This document shows, one piece after another, positions 1 to 7,624 of a DNA stretch of 49,642 bases. Under the pieces are notes generated by a model, which ran no database searches, had not been told where the DNA came from, and worked only from the letters and a program-made list of their open reading frames with translations. Position numbers and translations under genes: made by a program. The DNA is from Scytonema sp. RU_4_4 (GTDB taxonomy: Bacteria; Cyanobacteriota; Cyanobacteriia; Cyanobacteriales; Nostocaceae): the NCBI GenBank assembly GCA_012031965.1, contig JAAUSC010000023.1:1-49642 (forward strand), given 5' to 3'. Positions within the stretch are counted from its first letter, which is position 1. Every line of letters starts with the position of its first letter.

Positions 1-10
1 ATCTGTTTTA

Positions 11-71
11 GGCGATAGCTAGCCCCTAAGGGGGCGCTGCGCAAACGCTGCTGCGCGGAGCGCAGATCGCC
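11..71. repeat. palindromic dispersed repeat
   Basis: GGCGAT at 11-16 is mirrored by ATCGCC at 66-71. The interior is GC-rich and rich in GCGC/CGCTGCGC words, unlike the AT-richer surroundings. This is the general look of the small palindromic repeats scattered through filamentous cyanobacterial genomes. Related words recur near 12.3, 36.0 and 49.55 kb in this window. No coding role is visible. Confidence 0.5.
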
Positions 72-129
72 AACAGTCTGGAACGACCAAATCTCGTTAT
101 TCACATGATGGTCAATTTGTGAGCGTGTG

Positions 130-188
130 TAAGTCCTAGTGACGTGGAAGTCCCCACCCTCAGGCTTTGCCAGGGTGGGGTAGTTCAC
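130..188 (+). mobile_element. IS200/IS605-type right-end-like hairpin
   Basis: A 9-bp perfect hairpin (CCCCACCCT at 152-160, AGGGTGGGG at 172-180, 11-nt loop) is followed by TAGTTCAC. This arrangement resembles the subterminal hairpin and 3' end of cyanobacterial IS200/IS605 elements and their tnpB-only relatives, a resemblance I recall but cannot check here. No tnpB reading frame lies inside the window, so the body is either outside it or lost. The last bases overlap the stop codon of the gene that follows on the minus strand. Confidence 0.45.
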
Positions 189-877
189 CGCTTTTTCTTG
201 GGATAAGTAGGAAAAGCAATGCCCAAAGACTGATGAAAATCTTCCTGCACCTTGCGAGTTAAGCGGCGGGAAACTTGGCGGACAACTTGGTTCAGTAGAC
301 GTTCACCTGTAGATAGAACCAAAGACTTGGGTACTCGTTGAATAAACTTGGGAAAGTGAATATAAACACTGAGATCCAATTCCCACTCCACCTGTGTCAT
401 TTCACTTAAGCAGGCGGAAGAATCGTTTGCTACATTTTCTTGTAATCGCAGCGCAGCACGATAATCCACATTGTAACCAGGAGTATGGTAGTCAGGAATC
501 GGGATAGTGCAGATTCGATAAACTCCTTCCTCTGGTGGTAATAGTTCCAAACCAATTTTTGGTTCTACTTCGTAACCAAAAGAACCAAAACGACCAATGA
601 CTAAGGCATATCCATTTTTCCCCAAGGGTTCCACCTTCATGGGATCAGCACAGCGCGAAAACCATGAGGCGTGATTATTGAGGTATTCAGCAACAGTTCC
701 AGGTGTGGCATACATTTCCATATGGTCGTTATAACGACCGTAAAACCGTGTTGGTGTTCCTACTGCTTCTTGGGTGATGTCTCCAGTTTCTTGGGTCGAT
801 GTCATAGATAAAATTGCTTCAGTTGTGTCAAAGGATTGATAATCCGGCTGGTTTGAAAGCATAGAAACGTTCTTCAA
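185..877 (-). CDS. DUF1997 family protein
   Basis: A 230-residue protein that I assign to DUF1997, a family restricted largely to cyanobacteria and plastid-bearing eukaryotes and of unknown biochemical function. The first 40 residues are polar and probably disordered. The conserved part runs from about residue 43 (RFYGRYNDHMEMY) to about 215 and ends in a short basic tail, PKKKR. No signal peptide or membrane segment is evident, so it is likely soluble. The start ATG is at 875-877. The stop codon lies in sequence that looks like an insertion-sequence end, so the extreme C-terminus may be altered compared with relatives. It has no operon partner in view. Confidence 0.8.
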   Translation of the reverse strand: MKNVSMLSNQPDYQSFDTTEAILSMTSTQETGDITQEAVGTPTRFYGRYNDHMEMYATPGTVAEYLNNHASWFSRCADPMKVEPLGKNGYALVIGRFGSFGYEVEPKIGLELLPPEEGVYRICTIPIPDYHTPGYNVDYRAALRLQENVANDSSACLSEMTQVEWELDLSVYIHFPKFIQRVPKSLVLSTGERLLNQVVRQVSRRLTRKVQEDFHQSLGIAFPTYPKKKR

Positions 878-1051
878 GAGTTAGAACGTTTATGTAAATG
901 AATAATTTCCGTGGTAAGTAAAAAGTTTCATACCAAATTTCATTTTGGCGGAATCTCAATCATCTGTCATGTGGTTCATCTAAATCTCTTGTAAAATCTC
1001 TAAAATAGGAAACTGAAAAACAGATACTAGGTTTCCAGGATAGCGTTTCTC

Positions 1052-1711
1052 ATGAAAGCATTAGTAGCAGGGGCAACAGGTGAAACAGGTCGCCGGATAG
1101 TGCAAGAACTCATAGCGCGGAATATTCCCGTTCGTGCATTAGTCAGGGATTTAGAAAAAGCAAGGAGTATTCTAGGCACTGATGCCGAATTGGTCATGGG
1201 GGATGTGTTCAACCCAGAAAGCCTGTCTGCTGCTTTGGAAGATTGTACAGTACTACTATGTGCCACTGGCGCAAAACCAAGTTTTGATCCAACTGGACCT
1301 TATAAGGTAGATTGTGAAGGAACTAAAAATTTGGTAGATGCAGCAAAAGCTAAAGGAATTGAGCATTTTGTCTTGGTTTCTTCGTTGGCGGCTTCCCAGT
1401 TTTTTCACCCCTTGAACTTGTTCTGGCTGATTTTGTATTGGAAAAAGCAAGCTGAAGAGTACATCCAGAAAAGCGGTCTGAACTATACAATTGTGCGACC
1501 TGGTGGTTTAAAAAATGAAGATAACTCTAACCAAGTTGTGATGCAAAGTGCTGATACATTGTTCGAGGGTAGCATTCCCCGACAGAAAGTCGCTCAGGTT
1601 TGTGTTGAGGCGCTGTTTGAATCAGCAGCAAAAAATAAAATTGTGGAGATTGTTGCTAAGGAAAACGCTCCCACAAAAAGTTTTGGAGAACTCTTTGCTA
1701 ACGTCGCCTAA
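1052..1711 (+). CDS. NAD(P)-binding atypical SDR
   Basis: A 219-residue single-domain Rossmann protein. The N-terminal motif ALVAGATGETGRRIVQ (residues 3-18) matches the GxxGxxG dinucleotide site of atypical short-chain dehydrogenases. The later segments HFVLVSSLAAS and YTIVRPGGL are also typical of this group (NAD(P)H-binding, NmrA/TIC62/Ycf39-like). The canonical YxxxK catalytic pair is not obvious, and many members act as NADPH sensors or assembly factors rather than classical dehydrogenases. The substrate cannot be read from sequence. It is monocistronic, with a strong inverted repeat directly downstream that may end its transcript. Confidence 0.85.
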   Translation: MKALVAGATGETGRRIVQELIARNIPVRALVRDLEKARSILGTDAELVMGDVFNPESLSAALEDCTVLLCATGAKPSFDPTGPYKVDCEGTKNLVDAAKAKGIEHFVLVSSLAASQFFHPLNLFWLILYWKKQAEEYIQKSGLNYTIVRPGGLKNEDNSNQVVMQSADTLFEGSIPRQKVAQVCVEALFESAAKNKIVEIVAKENAPTKSFGELFANVA

Positions 1712-1720
1712 GTTTCAGTA

Positions 1721-1780
1721 CTGAGTCTTGAACTATGAGTAACAAGTATTTTCACTCATAGCTCAAGACTTAAGACTCAG
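1721..1780. repeat. inverted repeat after the SDR gene
   Basis: GAGTCTTGAACTATGAGT (1723-1740) pairs almost perfectly with ACTCATAGCTCAAGACT (1753-1769), with a further GAGTC/GACTC echo outside. There is no T-run, so it is either a dispersed palindromic repeat or a processing/termination hairpin. A similar 'aactcagaaccc' style repeat lies at 34.78 kb. Confidence 0.6.
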
Positions 1781-1858
1781 GAATTCTTTGGTGGATTTTC
1801 CGCAATGAGTGCGTTGGAAACTGTTGTTATATTTTGATAAGCATAACAGGTAATTTTT

Positions 1859-1864
1859 AAGGAG
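1859..1864 (+). promoter_or_regulatory. ribosome binding site before a CTG start
   Basis: AAGGAG is followed by 7 nt and then CTG (1872). No ATG, GTG or TTG lies at a suitable distance in the same frame. The next in-frame usable codon is TTG at 1947 or 1950, which has no Shine-Dalgarno sequence and would begin inside a hydrophobic segment. Confidence 0.55.
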
Positions 1865-1871
1865 TTGAACT

Positions 1872-2543
1872 CTGAAGAAAGGCTTAGAACGCAAAGGCGG
1901 CGTTGAGCAACTCATAGGACCAATAGCCGCGCTTCTTGGCTTCGTATGTTTGTTGCAGTGGTACATATTTGGAGATTTGCGATCAGGTCCCGATCCTACC
2001 TTTCGCAACAAACAGCCTCCCTTAGTCATGAAAGGAGGTGATCCCTATATCCGTGCTTTAATGCGAACCATTTCAGCAAGTGAAGCCAGTAGCAACCGTC
2101 CTTATTCAGTGTTGTATGGTGGACAGCACGTTAACAACCTTAACCGCCATCCTGAGATATGCGTCACTATTGTTACAGGTCCCAACAAAGGCAATTGTTC
2201 TACAGCTGCTGGTAGATATCAAATTATTAATAAAACATGGTATAACCTCGTGCCTCGCTATCATCCAAACCCAGGACGATTTATGTTTTGGGTTTCTTAT
2301 AGTTTTGAACCAGAGTATCAAGACGTAGTGGTTTATCGTTGGTTAAGTGACTCTCGTTTTTGGAGAACTGATATTTCAGGACAGCTACGTCAAGGAAAGT
2401 TACCAGAAGTTTTGCGGCGGTTGTCTCCTACTTGGACAAGTTTAGGATATGGTATAGAGACTAATTCTGTCAGTCAGTATCTACCACAAATTTATCAAAA
2501 GATTTTACAAGAGGAATTAAAGGCATCTGGAAAAAAAGTGTAA
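1872..2543 (+). CDS. lambda-endolysin-like muramidase, membrane-anchored
   Basis: Begun at CTG 1872, the protein has 223 residues: a short basic N-terminus, one hydrophobic segment (about residues 15-34, LIGPIAALLGFVCLLQWYIF), then a lysozyme-like domain. The domain reads ISASEAS, YSVLYGG, NRHPEICVTI and CSTAAGRYQIINKTW. This follows phage lambda R transglycosylase (AWSEGT, DVIVGG, DHPRK, STGAGRYQLL), with the likely catalytic Glu at about residue 71. It probably cleaves peptidoglycan from a periplasm-facing position. A TGA at 1866 closes the frame upstream. A TTG start at 1950 would give 197 residues but would cut the hydrophobic anchor. It has no holin or phage neighbours, so it looks like a housekeeping cell-wall enzyme. 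Confidence 0.75.
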   Translation: MKKGLERKGGVEQLIGPIAALLGFVCLLQWYIFGDLRSGPDPTFRNKQPPLVMKGGDPYIRALMRTISASEASSNRPYSVLYGGQHVNNLNRHPEICVTIVTGPNKGNCSTAAGRYQIINKTWYNLVPRYHPNPGRFMFWVSYSFEPEYQDVVVYRWLSDSRFWRTDISGQLRQGKLPEVLRRLSPTWTSLGYGIETNSVSQYLPQIYQKILQEELKASGKKV

Positions 2544-2551
2544 GAAAAAGT

Positions 2552-2579
2552 TTTTGCAACACAACTTTTGCAACACAAC
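2552..2579. repeat. two tandem 14-bp units
   Basis: TTTTGCAACACAAC occurs twice without a gap, between the stop of the lysozyme-like gene and the convergent DAHP synthase gene. The array is too short for any functional reading. Confidence 0.8.
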
Positions 2580-2583
2580 CTTT

Positions 2584-3642
2584 CTACTTTAGGTTTCTGT
2601 GAGCAGCCCAAATAATTTCTTCTGTTTCCTCCCAACTAATACACCCATCTGTTACAGAAACACCATATTTTAATTGATCTCGTTCGCTAGGAATCAGCTG
2701 ATGACCTTCATACAAATTGGATTCCAACATCATGCCAACTATTGATGTATTGCCATCCCTTACTTGTTGAATAATATTTTCTAGAACAGAGCCCTGTAAT
2801 TTATATTGTTTATTTGAATTGCCGTGGCTACAGTCGATAACAATTCTTGGTGGTAAATTTGCCTCTTTTAATTTTTCTTCCACCTGTTTTACATTCGCTG
2901 CATCAAAGTTAGGCTGACCATTACCACCTCGTAAAATAACATGACCGTAAGCATTTCCTCTTGTTTGAAAGATGCTCACCTGCCCCATTTTATTAATTCC
3001 TAAAAAGTGGTGAGGTTTTTCAGATGATTGGAGAGCATTCAAAGCGACATTAATATTACCATCGGTACCATTTTTAAAACCTACAGGCATCGAAAGTCCG
3101 CTCGCCATTTCGCGATGGGTTTGTGATTCAGTTGTGCGTGCTCCAATTGCAGACCACGTAATCAGTTCACTAATGTACTGAGGTATTATAGGATCGAGTG
3201 CTTCTGTGCCGACGGGTAATCCCAATTCAGCAATTTTTAGCAGTAAGCTACGTGCTATTAATAAACCTTTTTCTATGTGGAAAGAATCATCCATATCAGG
3301 ATCATTAATTAATCCTTTCCATCCTACTGTTGTTCTTGGTTTTTCAAAATATACTCTCATGATCAGCAGCAGTTTATCCTTGACTTGCTCAGCAAGAATT
3401 TTTAGTTTTTCTGAATATTCAACCGCTGCTTTTGTATCGTGGATAGAACATGGACCAACTATTATGAATTTTCTTCTGTCTTTAAAATTTAGAATGTTTT
3501 CTATTTCTTGTCTATATTTCAAAACTGTTTCTTTTGCCAAAGATGTTAAAGGTAATCTTGATTTTAAATCATCTGGAGTTAACAAAGGCTGAAAACTTTC
3601 AATATGAGTGTTAAATAATTGATTGGCTTCCATAGAATGCAC
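2584..3642 (-). CDS. aroF: 3-deoxy-7-phosphoheptulonate (DAHP) synthase, class I
   Basis: A 352-residue class I (AroF/G/H type) DAHP synthase, which condenses phosphoenolpyruvate and erythrose 4-phosphate in the first step of the shikimate pathway. Hallmarks are the IVGPCSIHD segment, RVYFEKPRTTVGWKGL, the metal/substrate-binding ARTTESQTHRE, GFKNGTDG, RGGNGQPNF and VIDCSHGNSNK. The length matches the enterobacterial isozymes. Which aromatic amino acid inhibits it cannot be decided from sequence, so the symbol is generic. Start ATG at 3640-3642 (MHSMEANQ), with an alternative at the fourth residue. It is a single gene facing the lysozyme-like gene. Confidence 0.93.
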   Translation of the reverse strand: MHSMEANQLFNTHIESFQPLLTPDDLKSRLPLTSLAKETVLKYRQEIENILNFKDRRKFIIVGPCSIHDTKAAVEYSEKLKILAEQVKDKLLLIMRVYFEKPRTTVGWKGLINDPDMDDSFHIEKGLLIARSLLLKIAELGLPVGTEALDPIIPQYISELITWSAIGARTTESQTHREMASGLSMPVGFKNGTDGNINVALNALQSSEKPHHFLGINKMGQVSIFQTRGNAYGHVILRGGNGQPNFDAANVKQVEEKLKEANLPPRIVIDCSHGNSNKQYKLQGSVLENIIQQVRDGNTSIVGMMLESNLYEGHQLIPSERDQLKYGVSVTDGCISWEETEEIIWAAHRNLK

Positions 3643-3810
3643 TGTCTGATGTTTGTTACACTTTACTATTGATTTTCATTAGATAGTATAACTCAATCAT
3701 CTGAAAACATTTCATTTTTTCATATTTTATTTTTTTATCAAAGAATCATTCTTGCATCATGTTTAAAGGTATATGTTTTAGGTTAAAATATTATTTTTAA
3801 GATTCTGCTT

Positions 3811-4617
3811 TCATAAGAATGTTTGAACATTCTCAACCCAAACCTTCAGATTTTCAAAATGAATATTGTGCCCTGAACTATGAATAACTTTTAGCTGGCA
3901 AGCTGTACAAACTTTCGTCATCTCTGTATTGAAATGTAGAAATTTTTCATCATATTCTCCTGCTAATAAAAGTAAAGGTTTTGTATTTTCTTTGAGTTTC
4001 TCCCACAAAGAAGGTTGACATCCAGTCCCCATGAATCGAAGTGATTTAGCTAACTCGATTGGGTTGTTTTGTAAACGAACTTCTATAAGGCGCTGAAATT
4101 GGGGATGATGTTTGATATAACCAAAAATTGTTTGACTATACCAATTCCAGAGAAAAACAGAAAAATCATTTCTATCAACGCTTCTTTCTAATTTCCTCGC
4201 TATTTGCTCATCGCGTTTGACTCGTTCTACTCGCTCTGCTTCTGTTGTTAAACCAGGAGAAGCTGATTCTAAAATTACTTTAAGAAAACGTTGGGGAAAA
4301 GTGAGGGTGAGGTATAAAGCTAATCTCCCTCCCATTGAATAACCAACCAAAAAGCATTTGTCAATTTTTAAATTATCCAGTAAGTTGATGACTGCATGAG
4401 CAGTATTTGGCATTGTATAGTATTCGTCACCACCTAGAACTTTCGTTTCTCCATGTCCAGGAAGGTCAACAACTAAACAGTAAAATTCATCAGACAGTAA
4501 TGAGATTGCTTCATCAAATTCATGAGTGTTACCCATGAATCCGTGCAAAAAAAGAATCAGTGTTTTATCTGGATTACCACTGAAACAATAGTGAAATTGA
4601 TAATTTTCAAGTGTCAT
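3811..4617 (-). CDS. menH: MenH: SHCHC synthase (alpha/beta hydrolase)
   Basis: An alpha/beta-hydrolase fold protein with the features of 2-succinyl-6-hydroxy-2,4-cyclohexadiene-1-carboxylate synthase, the phylloquinone/menaquinone enzyme. It has an oxyanion motif FLHGFMGN, the nucleophile elbow VGYSMGGR (Ser94 counted from the chosen start), the typical stretch ESASPGLTTEAER, and a C-terminal acid/His pair (GEYDEKF, SSGHNIHFE). In cyanobacteria the pathway makes phylloquinone for photosystem I. The start at 4617 (MTLENYQF) has AAAGGT 6-7 nt upstream. An in-frame ATG at 4680 adds 21 residues unlike the family and begins 5 nt after the stop of the upstream regulator gene. Translation coupling with that gene is therefore possible. 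Confidence 0.85.
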   Translation of the reverse strand: MTLENYQFHYCFSGNPDKTLILFLHGFMGNTHEFDEAISLLSDEFYCLVVDLPGHGETKVLGGDEYYTMPNTAHAVINLLDNLKIDKCFLVGYSMGGRLALYLTLTFPQRFLKVILESASPGLTTEAERVERVKRDEQIARKLERSVDRNDFSVFLWNWYSQTIFGYIKHHPQFQRLIEVRLQNNPIELAKSLRFMGTGCQPSLWEKLKENTKPLLLLAGEYDEKFLHFNTEMTKVCTACQLKVIHSSGHNIHFENLKVWVENVQTFL

Positions 4618-4685
4618 ATTTTTACCTTTATGCTCACAAATTGTCATGGCGAATAGAATTCGCCAAGGCATTTTTATCAAAAACC

Positions 4686-5087
4686 TTAAGGCAAAAACCT
4701 ATCTAAAGCCGCTTTCAGTTGTTCGAGTTCAACTTCAATATCGCCCTCTTTTGCTGCTCTAGCAATACACTCTGTTAAATGCTCATCCAGAACAATTCTT
4801 GCTACCCGGTCTAGTGCTCCCCGCACTGCAGCAATTTGTAGTAATACATCAGGACAAGGACTACTTTGCTGCACCATTGTCTTTATACCACGAACGTGCC
4901 CTTCTATACGCGAAAGCCGATTGACGATTCGTCGCAGAGATTCTTCGCTATGAACGTGAGAATGAACCGACTGTTCATGTTTGTGAATATGCGGTGTCTT
5001 ATCTTTGTCTGTATTGTCAAAGAGTAAATCCTCATCCTGCTCAGATGTGGGTGAGGATTGCTTTGTTAATCGGTTCGATCCATTCAT
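4686..5087 (-). CDS. inrS: InrS-type nickel-responsive CsoR/RcnR regulator
   Basis: A 133-residue DUF156 (CsoR/RcnR/FrmR) repressor. The helical core is RRIVNRLSRIEGHVRGI, with SSPCPDVL and DEHLTECIARA following. Candidate ligands are His46, Cys78, His103 and Cys107. Their spacing (32, 25, 4) is the same as that of the nickel ligands His21/Cys53/His78/Cys82 that I recall for Synechocystis InrS. The N-terminus is His-rich (HIHKHEQSVHSHVHSEE), as in that protein. InrS de-represses a nickel exporter when nickel binds, but no exporter gene lies nearby. The next gene on the same strand is menH. The gene is divergent from htrA, with about 200 bp between them. Confidence 0.85.
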   Translation of the reverse strand: MNGSNRLTKQSSPTSEQDEDLLFDNTDKDKTPHIHKHEQSVHSHVHSEESLRRIVNRLSRIEGHVRGIKTMVQQSSPCPDVLLQIAAVRGALDRVARIVLDEHLTECIARAAKEGDIEVELEQLKAALDRFLP

Positions 5088-5290
5088 AGGTTTCTACAAA
5101 GGTGCTCTGCCAGTAAATAAGATCCTAGCCTAGAGGAAAGACGAGGGGGTAGAGGGAATTGGGAGTGGGGGGAGAACGATTCATATTGTCTAAGAATTGA
5201 GTCAATTGAATGATAAGACCTGTAAAAATAGCTATAGAGAGATTTTGTACTATATAAACAACAACTAGGCTGAAATATTAGGTTGTGGTT

Positions 5291-6508
5291 ATGCGATTTT
5301 CCAAACTACCCCGGTCAATACGCCAACTAAGTACTCATGTGTTAGCGGTAATTTTGGGAGTTTTGCTAACTGTTGGTACCTTGCAAGTCTCACCATCCCA
5401 AGCAGAACCAGCACCAAGTTCTGTGACTGCTGATTCACCACAACTTGTTGCTCAAAGACAATCACCAGCCACTGCTGCTATTGGTAGTAGTAGCTTTGTG
5501 ACAGCAGCAGTAAATCGTGTTGGATCAGCTGTCGTTAGGATAGACACCGAACGTACAATTACCCGACGTGTTGCCGATCCGTTTTTTGATGACCCCTTTT
5601 TCCGGCAGTTTTTTGGTAACAATTTTTCACAGCAGTTACCACCTCAACAGTTACGTGGTCTTGGCTCTGGCTTCATTATTGATAAAAGTGGGTTAATTCT
5701 GACCAATGCGCATGTGGTGGACAAGGCTGATAAGGTGACAGTCCGCCTCAAAGATGGACGCAGTTTTGAAGGAAAAGTACAAGGCGTTGATGAAGTGACT
5801 GATTTAGCAGTCGTTAGAATCAATGCTGGCGGTAATTTACCAGTAGCATCCTTGGGTTCTTCAACGAGTGTACAAGTGGGTGACTGGGCGATCGCCGTTG
5901 GTAATCCCTTAGGATTAGATAACACTGTGACTCTAGGAATTGTCAGCACCCTCAGACGTTCCAGTAGTGCTGTTGGCATTGGTAACAAGCGCATAGATTT
6001 TATTCAAACTGACGCCGCTATCAACCCTGGTAACTCGGGTGGACCACTCTTGAACGCTCAAGGTGAAGTCATTGGTATCAACACAGCTATTCGTGGTGAC
6101 GCGATGGGTATTGGGTTTGCCATTCCTATCGATAAAGCTAAAACAGTTGCAGCCAAACTGGAACGAGGAGAAACAATTTCTCACCCATTTATAGGTGTGC
6201 AAATGGAAGAGATAACGCCAGAACTAGCAAGGCAATTTAACTCTAACCCTAATTCTCCGATTCGATTACCAGAAGTTAATGGCGTTTTAGTCAGACAAGT
6301 GGTACCCAACTCACCAGCTGCTTCTGCAGGAATACGTCCAGGAGATGTGATTGTTCAAATTGATGGACAGCGCATTACTAAGGGCGAACAACTACTGAAC
6401 ATTGTAGAAAACAGTCGTGTTGGTCAGGAATTACAGTTGAAAGTGCAAAGGGGTAACCAGACACAACAACTCTCAGTACGTACTGCTCAAATGCAAAATG
6501 CCTCATAA
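5291..6508 (+). CDS. HtrA/Deg-family serine protease
   Basis: A 405-residue S1C protease of the cyanobacterial HhoA/HhoB/HtrA set; which of the three cannot be told. An N-terminal hydrophobic segment (about 15-32) followed by an AxA-like site suggests export to the periplasm or lumen. The catalytic triad is visible as NAHVV (His141), TDLAVV (Asp171) and PGNSGGPL (Ser249). One PDZ domain follows (about 300-395, RPGDVIVQIDG). Such proteases remove damaged secreted or membrane proteins under light and heat stress. The ATG at 5291 is preferred over the in-frame GTG at 5285. It has its own strong terminator and no operon partner. Confidence 0.93.
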   Translation: MRFSKLPRSIRQLSTHVLAVILGVLLTVGTLQVSPSQAEPAPSSVTADSPQLVAQRQSPATAAIGSSSFVTAAVNRVGSAVVRIDTERTITRRVADPFFDDPFFRQFFGNNFSQQLPPQQLRGLGSGFIIDKSGLILTNAHVVDKADKVTVRLKDGRSFEGKVQGVDEVTDLAVVRINAGGNLPVASLGSSTSVQVGDWAIAVGNPLGLDNTVTLGIVSTLRRSSSAVGIGNKRIDFIQTDAAINPGNSGGPLLNAQGEVIGINTAIRGDAMGIGFAIPIDKAKTVAAKLERGETISHPFIGVQMEEITPELARQFNSNPNSPIRLPEVNGVLVRQVVPNSPAASAGIRPGDVIVQIDGQRITKGEQLLNIVENSRVGQELQLKVQRGNQTQQLSVRTAQMQNAS

Positions 6509-6527
6509 AAATTTTAGACTGTGATCA

Positions 6528-6562
6528 AAACCTGGCTTCTTCAAAAAGCCGGGTTTCTTTTT
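6528..6562. terminator. intrinsic terminator between convergent genes
   Basis: AAACCTGGCTT (6528-6538) pairs with AAGCCGGGTTT (6546-6556), followed by CTTTTT. It stands between the htrA gene and the convergent SRPBCC gene and could serve both. Confidence 0.85.
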
Positions 6563-6564
6563 GG

Positions 6565-7074
6565 TCAAGGTTCTTTTCGCATCAGAAACTGACGCAAACT
6601 CAACAAATTTACAGTTTGTCCCAAAGAAAGCGGTAGAACTGTCACCCCCTCTAGGCGAGACTGCACCCAACCTTCTCCCCAATACCATTCGTGAAAGCCA
6701 TCTATGCCTTGACTGAGCAACAAACGTAAGCAGTTAGGATGTGCGACATCGACTTGATGGTGAATCGAGACTGGTCCAATCTGGGTCGTAAACTCGAATC
6801 CAGAATGCAGTTCTTCTGGCATTCCAGTCGCGAAGCGACCTGTGGGGAGCCATTTTTCTAGTTCCGTAGGACGCAGCAGACTGTCGCGAATTGCACTGAA
6901 GGATGCATCCACTTCTATACGTAGTTGGCTTTGTTGATAATTACCTAGCATTTTTCGAGGATTACGGGAAGCACGAGAGAGTGTTTTTTCAGTATAACGA
7001 ACCGCATTGACGCCTCTTGATGGCGCGAAGTCCAGGATTTCCAAAAGATTTTTACTTTTACTCTTAAGATGCAC
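6565..7074 (-). CDS. SRPBCC-like protein, cyanobacterial
   Basis: Up to 169 residues. From about residue 45 it reads like a SRPBCC/START-type ligand-binding domain (QLRIEVDASFSAIRDSLLRPTELEKWL in outline, then VSIHHQVDVAHPNCLRLLLSQGIDGFHEWYWG). No catalytic motif is visible and the ligand is unknown. The first 41 residues are basic and have no counterpart in the domain. An internal ATG at 6951 (MLGNYQQS) is a good alternative start giving 128 residues. Neither start has a clear Shine-Dalgarno sequence. It is a single gene converging on htrA. Confidence 0.7.
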   Translation of the reverse strand: MHLKSKSKNLLEILDFAPSRGVNAVRYTEKTLSRASRNPRKMLGNYQQSQLRIEVDASFSAIRDSLLRPTELEKWLPTGRFATGMPEELHSGFEFTTQIGPVSIHHQVDVAHPNCLRLLLSQGIDGFHEWYWGEGWVQSRLEGVTVLPLSLGQTVNLLSLRQFLMRKEP

Positions 7075-7624
7075 ATTTTATAACGCTTACATAGCAAGGC
7101 TTTCAGTCAGTGAAGAAAAATGTGCTTCTTTCAAAAGTTGCGAGGAGGTTTCATACTTTTGACTTCCCCCTCGTGGGGCGCTTACATCTTGCACCTGAAA
7201 GAATGAATGTTATTTAAAAACCAAGTATTCAGTGTTCAATGCCTAATTTGCGATATAAATCCCATTTAGATATGTATTTTTATTGACGCATTTATTAGTA
7301 AATAATGGTTTATACGGCTAGGTGCCAGATATCAGTTTAGAAAAATTGCCATTGTATATAGCTAATCATTTCTTTCAAACTGCATAAGCACTTTTCAACA
7401 ACATCTATTAACAAAAGGAACGGCATCAAGGCTCAATTGTGCCCCGTAATATGGATTCTTCTACTTACAACAAAAGTCCACAAATCTTTCCGAAAGCCAA
7501 CTTCTCATGAAATATGGTTCACTTGATGCGGTGAATGATGACTGAACATCTTTGCACCAAACTTAGGTGTACAAAAACTTTGGTTTTCGTGACAACAAAG
7601 CAATCATGATTAAGGAGAATTTTC
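7075..7624. other. 550-bp gene-free region
   Basis: AT-rich with no convincing reading frame and no strong terminator. A small CCCC/GGGG palindrome sits near 7165. An AAGGAG ribosome site precedes the next gene by 7 nt. The region probably carries the promoter and leader of the GMC gene, but I cannot pick out promoter elements with confidence. Confidence 0.5.
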
